Positions 22,601 through 32,781 of a DNA stretch of 51,653 bases are shown here, piece by piece. The stretch comes from Podochytrium sp. JEL0797. Taxonomy: Eukaryota; Chytridiomycota; Chytridiomycetes; Chytridiales; Chytriomycetaceae. The notes beneath the pieces were generated by a model. It was given only the letters and a program-made list of their open reading frames with translations. It had not been told where the DNA came from and made no database searches. Both the position numbers and the translations under genes were made by a program. The stretch is from assembly GCA_027596195.1 (NCBI GenBank), contig JADGJG010000072.1, forward strand, positions 1 through 51,653. Reading direction: 5' to 3'. How positions within the stretch are numbered: position 1 is the first letter of the stretch; every line of letters starts with the position of its first letter.

Positions 22601-22700
22601 TGATAAGGAGATTGTGATTCGCGCAGAGCCTCGCGCGCGAGTTCGGACACGCGACCATCACTCCCGTCCACATTCTCAACGCCATGATGGACGATCCTGA
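19613..22700 (+). CDS. HSP104: HSP104/ClpB-type disaggregase, copy 1, with aberrant C-terminus
   Basis: Model: join(19613..20202, 20270..20626, 20688..21498, 21558..21795, 21859..22206, 22285..22700), 919 aa. Cytosolic AAA+ hexamer that threads aggregated proteins with Hsp70/Hsp40 help. Domains in order: Clp N domain (~1-160), AAA1 with Walker A GEPGVGKT and Walker B ILFIDEIH, the coiled-coil M domain ([10 protein letters not shown] to [12 protein letters not shown]), AAA2 with GPTGVGKT and [12 protein letters not shown], sensor-2 region [13 protein letters not shown]. After DKEIVIR (ending at 22622) the copy-2 C-terminus VEKMQRMDE is replaced by about 25 out-of-frame residues read from N-domain DNA of the next copy, stop at 22698-22700. 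Function is probably retained, since only the extreme tail is lost. Confidence 0.9.
21529..21554. repeat. 26-nt tract in HSP104 copy-1 intron 4 identical to a cNMP-gene 3' end
   Basis: This tract inside intron 4 (21499-21557) is identical over 26 nt to 27731-27756, the last codons of cNMP paralogue B read on the opposite strand. Confidence 0.85.
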
Positions 22701-25615
22701 AGGCTTCCTCCGCTCCGTCGTTTCCAAATCCGGCGCCGATCCAGACCTCGTCGAACGCAAACTCAAATCCGCAATGCTCAAATTCCCGTCGCAGTCGCCC
22801 GCCCCAGACAACCTGACCTTCTCTTCAGCGTCCGTCAAGGTTCTTCGCGCCGCCGATGATCTGCGCAAGAAGCAAAACGACTCGCACCTGGCCGTGGACC
22901 ATGTGCTCCTGGCCGCCCTCGAGGACCGCGAAGCCATCGCTGCGTTGACTGACGGCGGAGTCAACAAGAAGTCGCTCGAACAAGCGATCCAATCCGTAAG
23001 AGGATCACGGCGCGTGGATTCAAAGTCATCGGATGCGCAGTATGAAGCTCTGTCAAAGTACGCGATCGATTTGGTGACCTTAGCGCGCGAGGGGAAGCTG
23101 GATCCGGTTATTGGGCGAGACGATGAGATCAGACGCGTGATTCGCGTGTTGGCGAGGTTTGTAACCCATTCTCTGTTATTTTTGTAACTGCTTAGTGGTT
23201 AACCGGCGTGTTCGCACTTCGCAGACGAACCAAGAACAACCCTGTCCTCATTGGTGAACCAGGCGTCGGCAAAACCGCCATCGTGGAAGGTCTCGCCCAG
23301 CGTATTGTCCAGAAGGACGTTCCGGAGTCGCTCCAATCCCGTCTCTTCTCTCTCGACATGGGTGCCTTGGTGGCTGGCGCAAAATACAAGGGCGAGTTCG
23401 AAGAACGCCTCAAGGCTGTCCTCAAGGAAGTCAAGGACGCGGAAGGCGGAATCATTCTGTTTATCGACGAAATCCATCTCGTTCTTGGTGCGGGCAAGAG
23501 CGATGGAGCCATGGACGCGGCCAACCTCATGAAACCGATGCTTGCGCGTGGTGAACTGCGCGTCATTGGAGCCACCACCTTGTGAGTTCAATCTCTTTTC
23601 TCCTCTCTTCCTTCTTGAATCTAAACTTGCCTCTTCCCACAGGATGGAATACCAAAAATACGTTGAAAAAGACGCCGCCTTTGAACGCCGCTTCCAACAA
23701 GTCTTAGTCCCTGAACCCTCCGTCGCCTCCACCATCTCCATCCTCCGCGGCCTTCGCGAAAAGTACGAAAACTACCACGGCGTCATCCTCACGGACTCGG
23801 CCCTCGTAGCCGCCGTCACTCTCTCCAACCGCTTCATCACGAACCGGTTCCTCCCCGACAAGGCCATTGACCTCATTGACGAGGCATGCGCTTCCGTTCG
23901 CGTTCAGCTCGACTCTCAACCGGAAGCCATTGATATCCTCGAGCGCAAGTACCTCCAACTCGAAATCGAAGCGACGGCGCTCACGAAGGAGAAGGACCAG
24001 GCGTCGATTGGACGTTTGGTGAAAGTGAAGGAGGAGATGAGTGGGATCCAAGAAGAGCTCAAACCGCTCAAGTTGCGGTACGCGTCCGAGAAGGGCCGCA
24101 TTGATGAGATTCGCGACCTCAAGTTGAAAGTCGATGAGCTCAAGGTCAAAATCAGCAAGGCTGAGATGAACTACGACTTGGCGCTTGCGGCGGATCTCAA
24201 GTATGGAGCTGTGCCGGAGCTGTTGGCCAAGATTGCGTCTCTGGAGCGTCAGCATGAGGAGGAGAAGAAGGCGCGTGCGGCCAAGACTCCCACGGTTGAC
24301 GATGCGAAGCTGCTCTCCGAAACAATTACGCCATTCCAGATTGAGGAAGTTGTGGCGCGCTGGACTGGGATCCCGGTGGAACGACTGAACAAAAGTCAAG
24401 CCGATCGCCTTCTCAGCTTGGCGGCTTCCATCCACAAGCGCGTGATTGGGCAGGTAAGCAATTTTTCATTAATTATTTTTCATGCCAACACAGAACGCAT
24501 CCAATAATTTTGCATCCTCCAGGACGAAGCCGTTGACGCTGTCGCCGATGCCATTTTGCGTTCTCGCGCTGGTCTTGCTGGAAGTAACCAGCCGATTGGG
24601 TCGTTCTTGTTCCTTGGTCCTACGGGAGTTGGGAAGACGGAGCTTGCGAAAGCGTTGGCGTTTGAACTGTTTGATGATGAGAAGAAGGGGCTTGTGCGTT
24701 TCGACATGTCGGAATACATGGAATCTCACAGTGTTGCTCGTTTGATTGGTGCTCCACCAGGTATGTTGAATTTTTTTTCTCCCTTTAATTCGTTTTCTAA
24801 CGTATTTTTTCTCTTCTTCAGGCTACGTCGGTTTCGACGCCGGAGGTCAATTAACCGAAGTCATCCGCCGCCACCCCTACTCCGTCGTCCTCCTCGACGA
24901 AGTCGAAAAAGCGCACCCCCAAGTCCTCAACGTCCTCCTCCAAGTTCTTGACGACGGAAGACTCACGGACGGACAAGGCCGCGTGGTCGACTTCACCAAC
25001 ACGGTTGTGATCATGACGTCCAACATTGGAAGTTCCATCTTGCAAGAAGTGGATGAAGTCGATGAAGGAGTTCGCGAGCAAGTCATGCGTGTGGTGAAGA
25101 AACATTTTAAGCCGGAACTGTTGAATAGGATTACGGATGTGGTTGTGTTTGGGCCGCTGAGACAGCAACGTGAGTTTTTGCTCGTTTGCATTTCTTTGTT
25201 GTGAGTCCCCTGTTCGTGTTTGACTCAACCCACTTATTTTGATACAGAACTCCACAAGATTGTGTACACCCAATTGCGCCACATCTCCGAACGCCTCGAA
25301 TCGCGCAACATCAAACTCGAAATGACGGACGCCGCCGCCGACGCGATCCTCACCGCGTCGTATGACCCGCACTACGGCGCCCGTCCATTGAGACGGTACC
25401 TCGAAAAACACGTTGCTACTCAACTTTCTCGCATGCTTGTGGGAGGAGAACTCATGGATTACAGTGTGGCGACGGTGGAGACTGTGGCGGAGCAGAAGGC
25501 GCGCGAGAGAGCGCCTAGAGGGGCCAAGAGGACGGTGGATGATGCCATGATTGAGCCGACGGATGATAAGGAGATTGTGATTCGGGTTGAGAAGATGCAG
25601 AGGATGGATGAGTGA
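22684..25615 (+). pseudogene. HSP104: HSP104/ClpB-type disaggregase, copy 2, 5'-truncated
   Basis: Exons: (22684)..23156, 23225..23581, 23643..24453, 24523..24760, 24822..25169, 25248..25615. From the first available Met (22684) it would encode 864 aa, with both AAA modules, the M domain and an intact tail ending VEKMQRMDE. It lacks the first exon part (about 37 residues including the start), the leader and the heat-shock elements, because the duplication joined copy-1's tail directly to its N domain in a different frame, with an in-frame stop upstream (22615). No internal stop or frameshift is seen, so the coding region has stayed clean. It could be translated from 22684 by read-through transcription, be a recent pseudogene, or be an assembly join of two alleles. 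Confidence 0.8.
24481..24518. repeat. ~37-nt tract in HSP104 copy-2 intron 4 matching cNMP gene A 3' end
   Basis: Aligns with 25777-25814 with 35 of the first 37 bases identical. It covers two bases of the complement of gene A's stop codon and its last eleven codons ([11 protein letters not shown]). It sits in intron 4 (24454-24522). Confidence 0.85.
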
Positions 25616-25775
25616 GTTGGCTGGGGGAGTGTTTGCGGCTTTTGCATTGTTTTTTCTTTCCTCTTTTTCTTTTCGCTTTGTGAGATAAAAGTCGATGTAT
25701 ATTTTATCATTCCTTCCTCTGTAAGTAGATGACTTTCCAAATTATTGGAATTTAGCAGTTATTGAGTTGGCATTG

Positions 25776-27595
25776 TCATGCCAACACAGAACGCATCAAA
25801 TAATTCTGCATCCGCTCGTCCGCCGTCGCCTTGATCTGCACCTGAATCTCTGGATGATTTGCAATCACTTCAACAAAGTGCTCTTTCTTGAGCTCATACG
25901 TCGAACAAGTCGATGTGCATTTGACTGACGCAGTCCGCGGGACTTGTTCAATAATCGCCACTTCGCCAAAATATGCAGTGGGTCCGGACACTGAGTCAAT
26001 CACTTCATCGAACCCAGAAATCACTTGAGCCGTTCCAGCGGCCAAGAAAAACATACTGTCACCGATTTCGTTGAACGTGATGATCAGTTCATTACGTTTC
26101 CAGGTCTTGCGGATCATTTTCATGGCGAGTTCGGACAAGACAAACTTGTCGATGCCGGTGAACAGGCTTAGCTGTTGAGAAGAAATGTCAACTCCGAATT
26201 AGATTTGAAGTAGAAACCCACTTTGGCAAGAGATTGGCTTCCCACTTCCATATCGAACTGATCGGGCACATGTCCCTCTTTCGAGTCCCCGCCAGTCGCG
26301 GGAGCCGATCGTCTTTTGAACAACTCAAAGCGCTCATCCGCTGCGACTTTTAGAATCGTCTTCATGATCGGATACTCGACAACAGCGTCATCTAGATCTT
26401 TCTTTGTGAGCTTGAACAAGTTGCTTTCTCCCTTGGATCGAATCGACGCGGTTCGCTTCATTCCCAGTAACACTCCGACTTCTCCAAAAAAGGACCCGCT
26501 TCGAATTTCGGCGTTTACGACTCCATCTGGACCAACCACTTCGACTGCTCCTTTCAAGATGAAAAACATGGCGTCGGATTCGTCGCCGATTGTGACAATG
26601 TTGGCACCTGCGTGGAACGAGACGCACTTGACTTTCATGGCAAGGGAGTCACAGAACGCATCTGGACATGTTTCAAATATTTCTAGCTGGGGCACAAGAA
26701 AAGACTTATTCAGTTCCCCTGTCAGTTTGAATCTAAATCACCTTCTTGATTTCCTCGCGAGCAATCTCAGTGGCAAATTCCGCTCCAAAACTCATATTAC
26801 TGGAGATGTATTGCTGCTTGTACCACCATACTTCTTTGTTTGCCGCAAACTCGTCCACAAGGGCTTTGACGTCGGGGTGGGCCGATGTGATTTCTTCGAG
26901 TTTTTGCTTCGTGATAACCACCACAATGCAGTCAGTCTTGGCCACGACAGTTGCCGATCTCTTAAAGTTGAATACTAAATGTGGGGGGGATAAGAATTTG
27001 AAAAACTTCAGCTTGAAATCTTACAGACTCCGAGCTCGCCAAAGAACGCGTTTGGTGTCAAATCAACCACACTGTTCTCATCAACGACAACAGAAGCCGT
27101 GCCTTTTACGAGAAAATAAATCTCTGCACCTTGGTCCCCCTTTTGAACCAAAATCTGGCCTTGCTTGCGCCTCATTTCATAAGAGCAATTCGAGACGAGC
27201 TCCATCACGTGTTTTGGAAATTTTGCAAACAACGGAAACTTCAAGAGTGCCGTCATGTGTCGAAAGTTTTCCTTGTATGTGGACTTTGATCTCGGAATGA
27301 TTGATTCAGAGCGTTGGATCACGAAAATGTCGGATAAATTGTGCGAGTCAAGTTTGGCTGTGGAATCTAACCGTTTTCCAATCTCCTCATCTCGAGGCTT
27401 TTCTTTTCGCAGAGCGTTGATGATTTCCAGATATTCTTTCATTTTGATCTCGGTCTCTTTTGCTGCGCGGAGGAGTGTCAAAATGTGATTGCGCATCATG
27501 GATCGCTGAGTTTCAAGGACTGCGACGATAGCTCGGAGATGGAATATTTCCTTGTCTTTCTCGTCCAGTGTGGGTGAGTATAGTAGTGTACTCAT
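25776..27595 (-). CDS. soluble protein with three cNMP-binding domains, paralogue A
   Basis: Model: complement(25776..26171, 26222..26686, 26742..26974, 27025..27595), 554 aa. Residues ~1-85 are a helical/coiled-coil segment. Three cyclic-nucleotide-binding domains follow, each with a phosphate-binding cassette: FGELGVLFNFKRSATV (split by an intron), FGEVGVLLGMKRTASI and FGEVAIIEQVPRTASV. Each keeps the ribose-binding Glu and phosphate-binding Arg of PKA/Epac-type domains, so all three may bind cAMP or cGMP. No membrane span, kinase or GEF domain is visible, so this is neither a channel nor a classical PKA subunit; a signalling scaffold or ligand sensor is inference. The first intron found in B and C is missing here, and the segment before the first domain is shorter. 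Confidence 0.85.
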
Positions 27596-27640
27596 AGCTC
27601 GTATTGTGAATATAATATGTTGGTCGCCACAGTCCACTCT

Positions 27641-27660
27641 TTTTTTGCCATTGTTCGATA
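27641..27660 (-). promoter_or_regulatory. shared upstream element of cNMP genes (A copy)
   Basis: The string TTTTTGCCATTGTTCGATA (plus-strand orientation) is found here, 46-65 bp upstream of gene A's start, and again upstream of gene B. The spacers otherwise differ. Confidence 0.55.
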
Positions 27661-27716
27661 ACGATGGATACAACATTCATTCTTTCTTCAAGTTTACTCC
27701 AATTCCTACAAAAAAA

Positions 27717-29735
27717 TCAAGCAAGCACAGAACGCATCAGATAATTTTGCATCCTCTCATCCGCAATCGCCTTGATTTGTTTTGAAATCTGGGGGTATTT
27801 CGCAATCACGTCTCCGAAGTCCTCCTTTTTGAGCTCATACGTCGAACAAGTGGAAGTGCATCTGACAGACGCTGTTCTCGGAACTTCCTGAATGATGGCC
27901 ACTTCTCCAAAAAACGCGGACGGACCCGAGACGGAATCAATCAATTCGTCAATCCCGGACAACACGTGCGCTGTGCCTGCGGCCAAAAAAAACATGCTAT
28001 TTCCCAAGTCGTTGCATTTGAGGACGTATTCGCCTGTGGTCCATGTTTTGCGAATCATTTTCATGGCGAGTTCGGAAAGGACGGACTTGTCGACACCTTT
28101 GAAGAGACTCAACTTTGCGGGGGAAAAAAAAGTCAACCCAGATAAACCTAAACAGTGGAATCACATAAGAAGGGCTCACCTTGGCAAGAGATTGACTTCC
28201 AACTTCCATATCAAACTGATCCGGCACGTGTTCCTCTTTCGAGTCTCCACCCGCTGCGGGGGCAGATCGTTTTTTGAACAGTTCAAAGCGTTCGTCGGCT
28301 GCTACTTTGAGAACACTCTTCATGATGGGATATTCGACTACAGCATCATCGAGATCCTTTTTGGTGAGCTTGAACAAGTTGCTCTCACCTTTCGATCGAA
28401 TCGACGCGGTTCGTTTCATGCCCAACAGAACTCCGACTTCTCCAAAGAATGAGCCGTTTCCGATTTCCGCGTTGATGGCGCCATCTGGTCCAACGACTTC
28501 CACTGCTCCCTTGAGAATAAAGTACATGGCGTCTGAAGCCTCGCCAACGGAGACAATTGTTTCACCCGATTTGAATACGACACATTTGATTTTCATTGCC
28601 AAAGAGTCGCAAAACGCGTCTGGCGCTGTTGAAAAGATGGCCATCTAGGAAATTCCGGTTAGTGAGCTCAAAACTCGAGTTGCTTGCCTTTTTGATTTCC
28701 TCACGAGCAATCTCGTTGGCAAATTCGGCACCGAAATTCTTGTTGCTCGAAACGTATTGCTGCTTTGACCACCATGCTTCTTTGTTGGCTGCAAAGTCGT
28801 CTACTAGTGCTTTGACGGCTGGGTGAACCGTAAGGATTTCGCCCAGTTTTTGTTTTGTGACGACCACGACGATGCAGTCAGTTTTGGCCACGACGGTTGC
28901 AGTTCGTTTGAATTTGAACACTGGAACAATTGTTTAGCAGGCTGTTTTGAAGGAATACAGACTGGAGATTCTCACAAACTCCAAGTTCTCCAAAGAATGT
29001 GACTGGCTGCATATCCGTGATGCTTTTCTCATCCACAACCACCGAAACAGTCCCTTCCACAAGAAAATAAATCTCAGCCCCTTCATCCCCCTTCTTCACC
29101 AATACCTGCCCCTTCTTTCTCCGCATCTCGTAACAACTATTGGAAACGAATCCAATCACGTGTTTCGGAAAACTCGCAAACAAGGGGAATTTTAAGAGTG
29201 TTTCCAAGTGGGGGTATTGATCTGACAAACTCAAATGAGAGACGGGGATCTCGTCGTCAATGCTGCGGAGGACGTAAACGTCTGCGTGGGAGGATTCTTC
29301 GATTTCGGGCATTTCGAGGCTCTCTCCTTTTACAGCCGAGATGGAAAGGGAAGGTGTGGCGGCTGCATAGCTTCCGTTAATGATGGTATTCTGTTACCGA
29401 AATTAATACTTTGTTAATTTTCCCCCTCTTCGAACCAATCATGGTACCTGAATCAATTTTGTTGCGTTTTCAAAAGCCTCCAACAACCGCTTCTCGTGAT
29501 ACGTCTTGTCACTGCGCAAACGGAGGGACGCAATGATTTTAAGGTAAAGGTGCAACATTCTTCTTGTCTCCTCCGATTCAATCACGAGCTCCAACACGCG
29601 ATTTCGCATGGTTTTGTACTGGTCTTGCAAAAATTGTATCACGGCCGTTTGAGTTTTGATGTGCGCGTTGAGAGAGGCGATTTGAATCTCCTTCTCGGCT
29701 AGTTTGCTGGCTGCAAAGGAGCTCGTCTTGGACAT
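27717..29735 (-). CDS. soluble protein with three cNMP-binding domains, paralogue B
   Basis: Model: complement(27717..28112, 28180..28644, 28688..28920, 28976..29390, 29448..29735), 598 aa, phases consistent. Exon 1 encodes a 96-residue helical coiled coil (KLAEKEIQIASLNAHIKTQ). Then three cNMP-binding domains with cassettes FGELGVLFKFKRTATV, FGEVGVLLGMKRTASI and FGEVAIIQEVPRTASV, all with Glu and Arg retained. The intron at 28645-28687 starts GCAAGC and ends AG: a GC-AG intron at the place where A and C have GT-AG. The linker after domain 2 (KKRSAPAAGGDSKEEH) is conserved in all three paralogues. Same orientation and spacing as A and C, so the array arose by tandem duplication. Confidence 0.85.
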
Positions 29736-29767
29736 TGCAGAGTTGAAAAATCTCGATTGGTGAATGG

Positions 29768-29788
29768 TTTTTTTGCCATTGTTCGATA
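29768..29788 (-). promoter_or_regulatory. shared upstream element of cNMP genes (B copy)
   Basis: Same string as at 27641-27660, here 33-53 bp upstream of gene B's start codon. Gene C has a partial form at 31893-31909 (TTTGTTCGAAAGTTGCC). Confidence 0.55.
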
Positions 29789-29842
29789 TAACTGCTCAAT
29801 TCTTGGCAAATGGTTTAATTCAATACAACTAGCTGCATAAAG

Positions 29843-31845
29843 TTAAGCCAGCACAGAACGCATCAAATAATTTTGCATCCGCTCATCAGCAGTCGCCTTG
29901 ATTTGTTTCGAAATCTCTGGATACTTCGCAATCACCTCCACAAAGTGCTCCTTTTTGAGCTCATACGTCGAACAAGTCGACGTGCACTTCACGGACGCAG
30001 TCCTCGGGACTTGCTCAATAATCGCCACTTCCCCAAAGAACGCGGACGGACCAGAAACCGAATCGATTAATTCGTCGAACGCGGAGAGAACTTGGGCCGT
30101 TCCTGCGGCTAAGAAGAACATGCTGGTGCCGAGGTGGTTGCATTGGATGATGAAATCGTTTGGTTTCCAGGTTTTGCGGATCATTTGCATGGCGAGTTCG
30201 GAGAGGACTGTTTTGTCGACGCCTTTGAAGAGTGTCAACTGCAAGGGAAATTCAGAAGGAATTCCGAGGATACATGAATTCAGGTGAATTTACCTTCGCA
30301 AGAGACTGACTCCCAACCTCCATATCAAACTGATCCGGTACATGTTCCTCTTTCGAGTCTCCAGTTGCAGGAGCAGATCGTTTTTTGAACAACTCAAAGC
30401 GCTCATCCGCTGCCACTTTCAGTGTGGCCTTCATGGAAGGATACTCCAAAACCACCTCATCGAGATCCTTTTTGGAGAGTTTGAACAAGTTGCTTTCTCC
30501 TTTCGATCGAATCGACGCGGTTCGCTTCATTCCCAGCAATACTCCGACCTCTCCAAAGAAGGAACCACTTCCAATCTCTGCGTTAATGGTACCGTCTGGG
30601 CCGACTACTTCCACGGCTCCTTTGAGAATAAAGAATATCGCATCGGACTCGTCACCCAGCGTGACAACATTGTCTCCCGAATGGAACACGACGCATTTGA
30701 CTTTCATTGCCAAAGAGTCGCAAAACGCGTCCGGAGCTGTCGAAAACATTTCAAGCTGAATTCGATAAGTTGGTATTAATTGCGATTGTGCCCCCAATAT
30801 TATTGATAAGTTGCATACCTTTTTGATTTCTTCGCGCGCAATCTCGTTGGCAAATTCGGCTCCGAAATGTTGGTTGCTCGAAACATATTGTTGTCTTGAC
30901 CACCATGCTTCTTTGTTTGCTGCAAAATCATCCACAACGGATTTGATGCTCGGGTTTTCTGTAATGATTTCTTCGAGTTTTTGTTTTGTAACGACCACCA
31001 CGATGCAGTCCGTCTTTGCCACGACAGTGGCAGTCCTTTTGAACTTGAAGACTGAGAAAAAGAATGAGTTATACTCACGAGAGTGGTCCATATATCACAA
31101 CTCACGCATTCCAAGCTCTCCAAAAAACGTGTTGGGCTGCATATCCGTGATGCTTTTCTCATCCACCACAACGGAAACCGTGCCCTCAATCAGGAAAAAG
31201 ATTTCAGCACCCTCGTCACCCTTATGCACTAAAATCTGTCCCTGCTTTCGTCGCATTTCGTACGACGTGTCGGACACGAGTTGCATCACTTCGAGTGGAA
31301 AACTCGCAAACAGCGGAAATTTGAGTAAGGTGCCCATATGCGGATACTGGTCTGCTAAACTCAATCGACGAGAGCGCGGGGCTTGGTCGTCCATATCCTT
31401 GATTACAGTGACGTCAGCGTGGGATTCAGTTTCTGGTTCCTCAATGAACTCAAATGTTGGGTTGCATCCGGATATCGACCCGCGTTTCACAGAGGACGAA
31501 GAGAAGGGTTCAACGATCAGATCCTGCGAAATTCAGTTATGTCCACAAATATTAACCCACACGCACCTTCATCACAATGGTCGCGGCTTCAAACGCGTTG
31601 AGCAATCGAGTTTCTTGCTTGGTCTTGGTTTCGCGGTTTCGCAGATTATGGATGATTTTGAGATAGTGCTTGAACATTTCCTGCGTCTCTTCGGCTTCCA
31701 CCACCAACTGGAGAACGCGTCCTCTCATGACTCTGTATTGTTCTTGCAGGAATTGGATCGCGGCTGTCTGTGTTTTGATGTGAGACTTGAGGGACGCGTT
31801 TTCTTTCTCCTTTTCTGCCAGTCGGGCGGTGGCGTATGAAGACAT
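29843..31845 (-). CDS. soluble protein with three cNMP-binding domains, paralogue C, with RRLS motif
   Basis: Model: complement(29843..30238, 30294..30755, 30819..31051, 31106..31523, 31567..31845), 595 aa. Residues 1-93 are a coiled coil. Residues 143-149 read R-S-R-R-L-S-L, a PKA-type phosphosite or pseudosubstrate-like motif about 11 residues before the first domain, the place where PKA regulatory subunits hold their inhibitor sequence; A and B lack it (B has SHLSL). The three cassettes are FGELGMLFKFKRTATV, FGEVGVLLGMKRTASI and FGEVAIIEQVPRTASV. The last eleven codons are those shared with the HSP104 introns. Function beyond cyclic-nucleotide binding is not inferable. A PKA-R dimerisation/docking domain is not recognisable. 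Confidence 0.85.
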
Positions 31846-32076
31846 GAGAAAACAGGAGTATGAAGAGTGGAGAGATGATTCTTGAGGTCTCCCTTTGTTC
31901 GAAAGTTGCCTTTGTTTGCGTTCCCTTGAAAATCATATGAAGCGGTGTTCAATCACTTCTATTCCAAACAACGCGTAGCAGCACAATGAAATCATTCCAA
32001 CGAATCTCCCGAATCTCGATACACGCCAAATCCCAAGCAAAAATCAGATATACAGCATTTCCTCGCCTCCCGAAAA

Positions 32077-32754
32077 CTACAGGATAGTGCATCTGCATCC
32101 TCCTCCAGCTGTACCATCTTGCTGAGCAGCAGCACCCCCTGTTGCTCCCCCATTTCCTCCCGTGCCTGCTTTACCAGCCGGGGCTGATCGAGAATTAGCG
32201 ACGAGGGAATCAAAACGGATGTAAAATGGAGCATACCTGGAGCATCCGCATTTGCAACTCCATTTTTGATGAGAAGGTGACAGGTGGTTGTTTGGCCCAG
32301 TGGGAATTTCGCGTCTTTTCGAATCACAATCAGTTTCGACAATTAAAAAAACATTGAGAGGAACAGAGCATTTACCAGCCAGTGTGATTGACTGATCGAG
32401 AAACTTTCCGCGCAATAAAACGCGCAGGTTGTTTTTTGTCTCTGGTGTCTCTGGTGCGGTCCAGTCTATTATTTTTGATTCAGTATTCTAGTTATGATCG
32501 CGTGCATACGCACCCTCTGGCCAGTTCTCGAATATCCGTGTCTTTACGGAGTCGATGTTTTCCGTCGGAACAAATAAGAGATCCGTCTTGTCGCCACTGA
32601 TGAGCAGCAAACGCACGCACACTTGGTCACCAGGCACCTTGTCGACCACGGTGGCCTTGACGGCAACCTTTTGAGGCGGAGGAGCGATCTCGAGGGTGAC
32701 TGTGGACGGTTGCTGGGGAAGCGGGTCTTCATTGACACCGGGGGCGCTGCTCAT
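32077..32754 (-). CDS. UBL3: membrane-anchored ubiquitin-fold protein (UBL3/MUB-like)
   Basis: Model: complement(32077..32183, 32237..32314, 32376..32465, 32514..32754), 171 aa. The ubiquitin-like fold spans ~30-130: VRLLLISGDKTDLLFVP, then VKTRIFENWPEDW, LRVLLRGKFLDQSITL and FPLGQTTTCHLLI, the succession of strands that defines UBL3/MUB proteins. A Gly/Ala-rich tail ends in C-R-C-T-I-L, a CaaX box (CTIL) with a second Cys two residues before; prenylation, possibly with palmitoylation, would anchor it to the plasma membrane. There is no C-terminal Gly-Gly for conjugation. In animals UBL3 acts as a membrane-bound modifier sorting proteins to vesicles; its fungal role is not known to me. Confidence 0.85.
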
Positions 32755-32781
32755 TTCGAAACCAATTTTTTGCTTCCGAAA
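32755..32781. promoter_or_regulatory. 27-bp divergent spacer between UBL3 and HbrB-like starts
   Basis: The two start codons are 27 bp apart. The spacer begins with TTCGAA (32755-32760) and ends TTCCGAAA. Promoter elements for each gene must extend into the other gene. Confidence 0.65.

Larger units (their letters stand above)
19667..25584 (+). repeat. direct tandem duplication, unit ~2.95-2.96 kb
   Basis: Unit 1 runs from about 19667 to 22621 and unit 2 from about 22621 to 25584. The join is visible at 22611-22630: the copy-1 end attgtgattcg runs straight into gcgcagagcctcgc, which in copy 1 is N-domain codon sequence at 19667. All five introns are at identical places in both units and differ slightly in length and sequence; exons differ by scattered, mostly silent changes. 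Confidence 0.9.

Noticed and set aside
19613..25615. Single fused double-length HSP104 polyprotein
   Set aside because: The join at ~22621 shifts frame by +1, copy 1 meets a stop at 22698-22700, and the only GT/AG pair near the join would give a 13-nt intron.
25776..31845. cNMP genes as cyclic-nucleotide-gated ion channels
   Set aside because: No transmembrane segments or pore sequence in any exon; the N-termini are charged helices.
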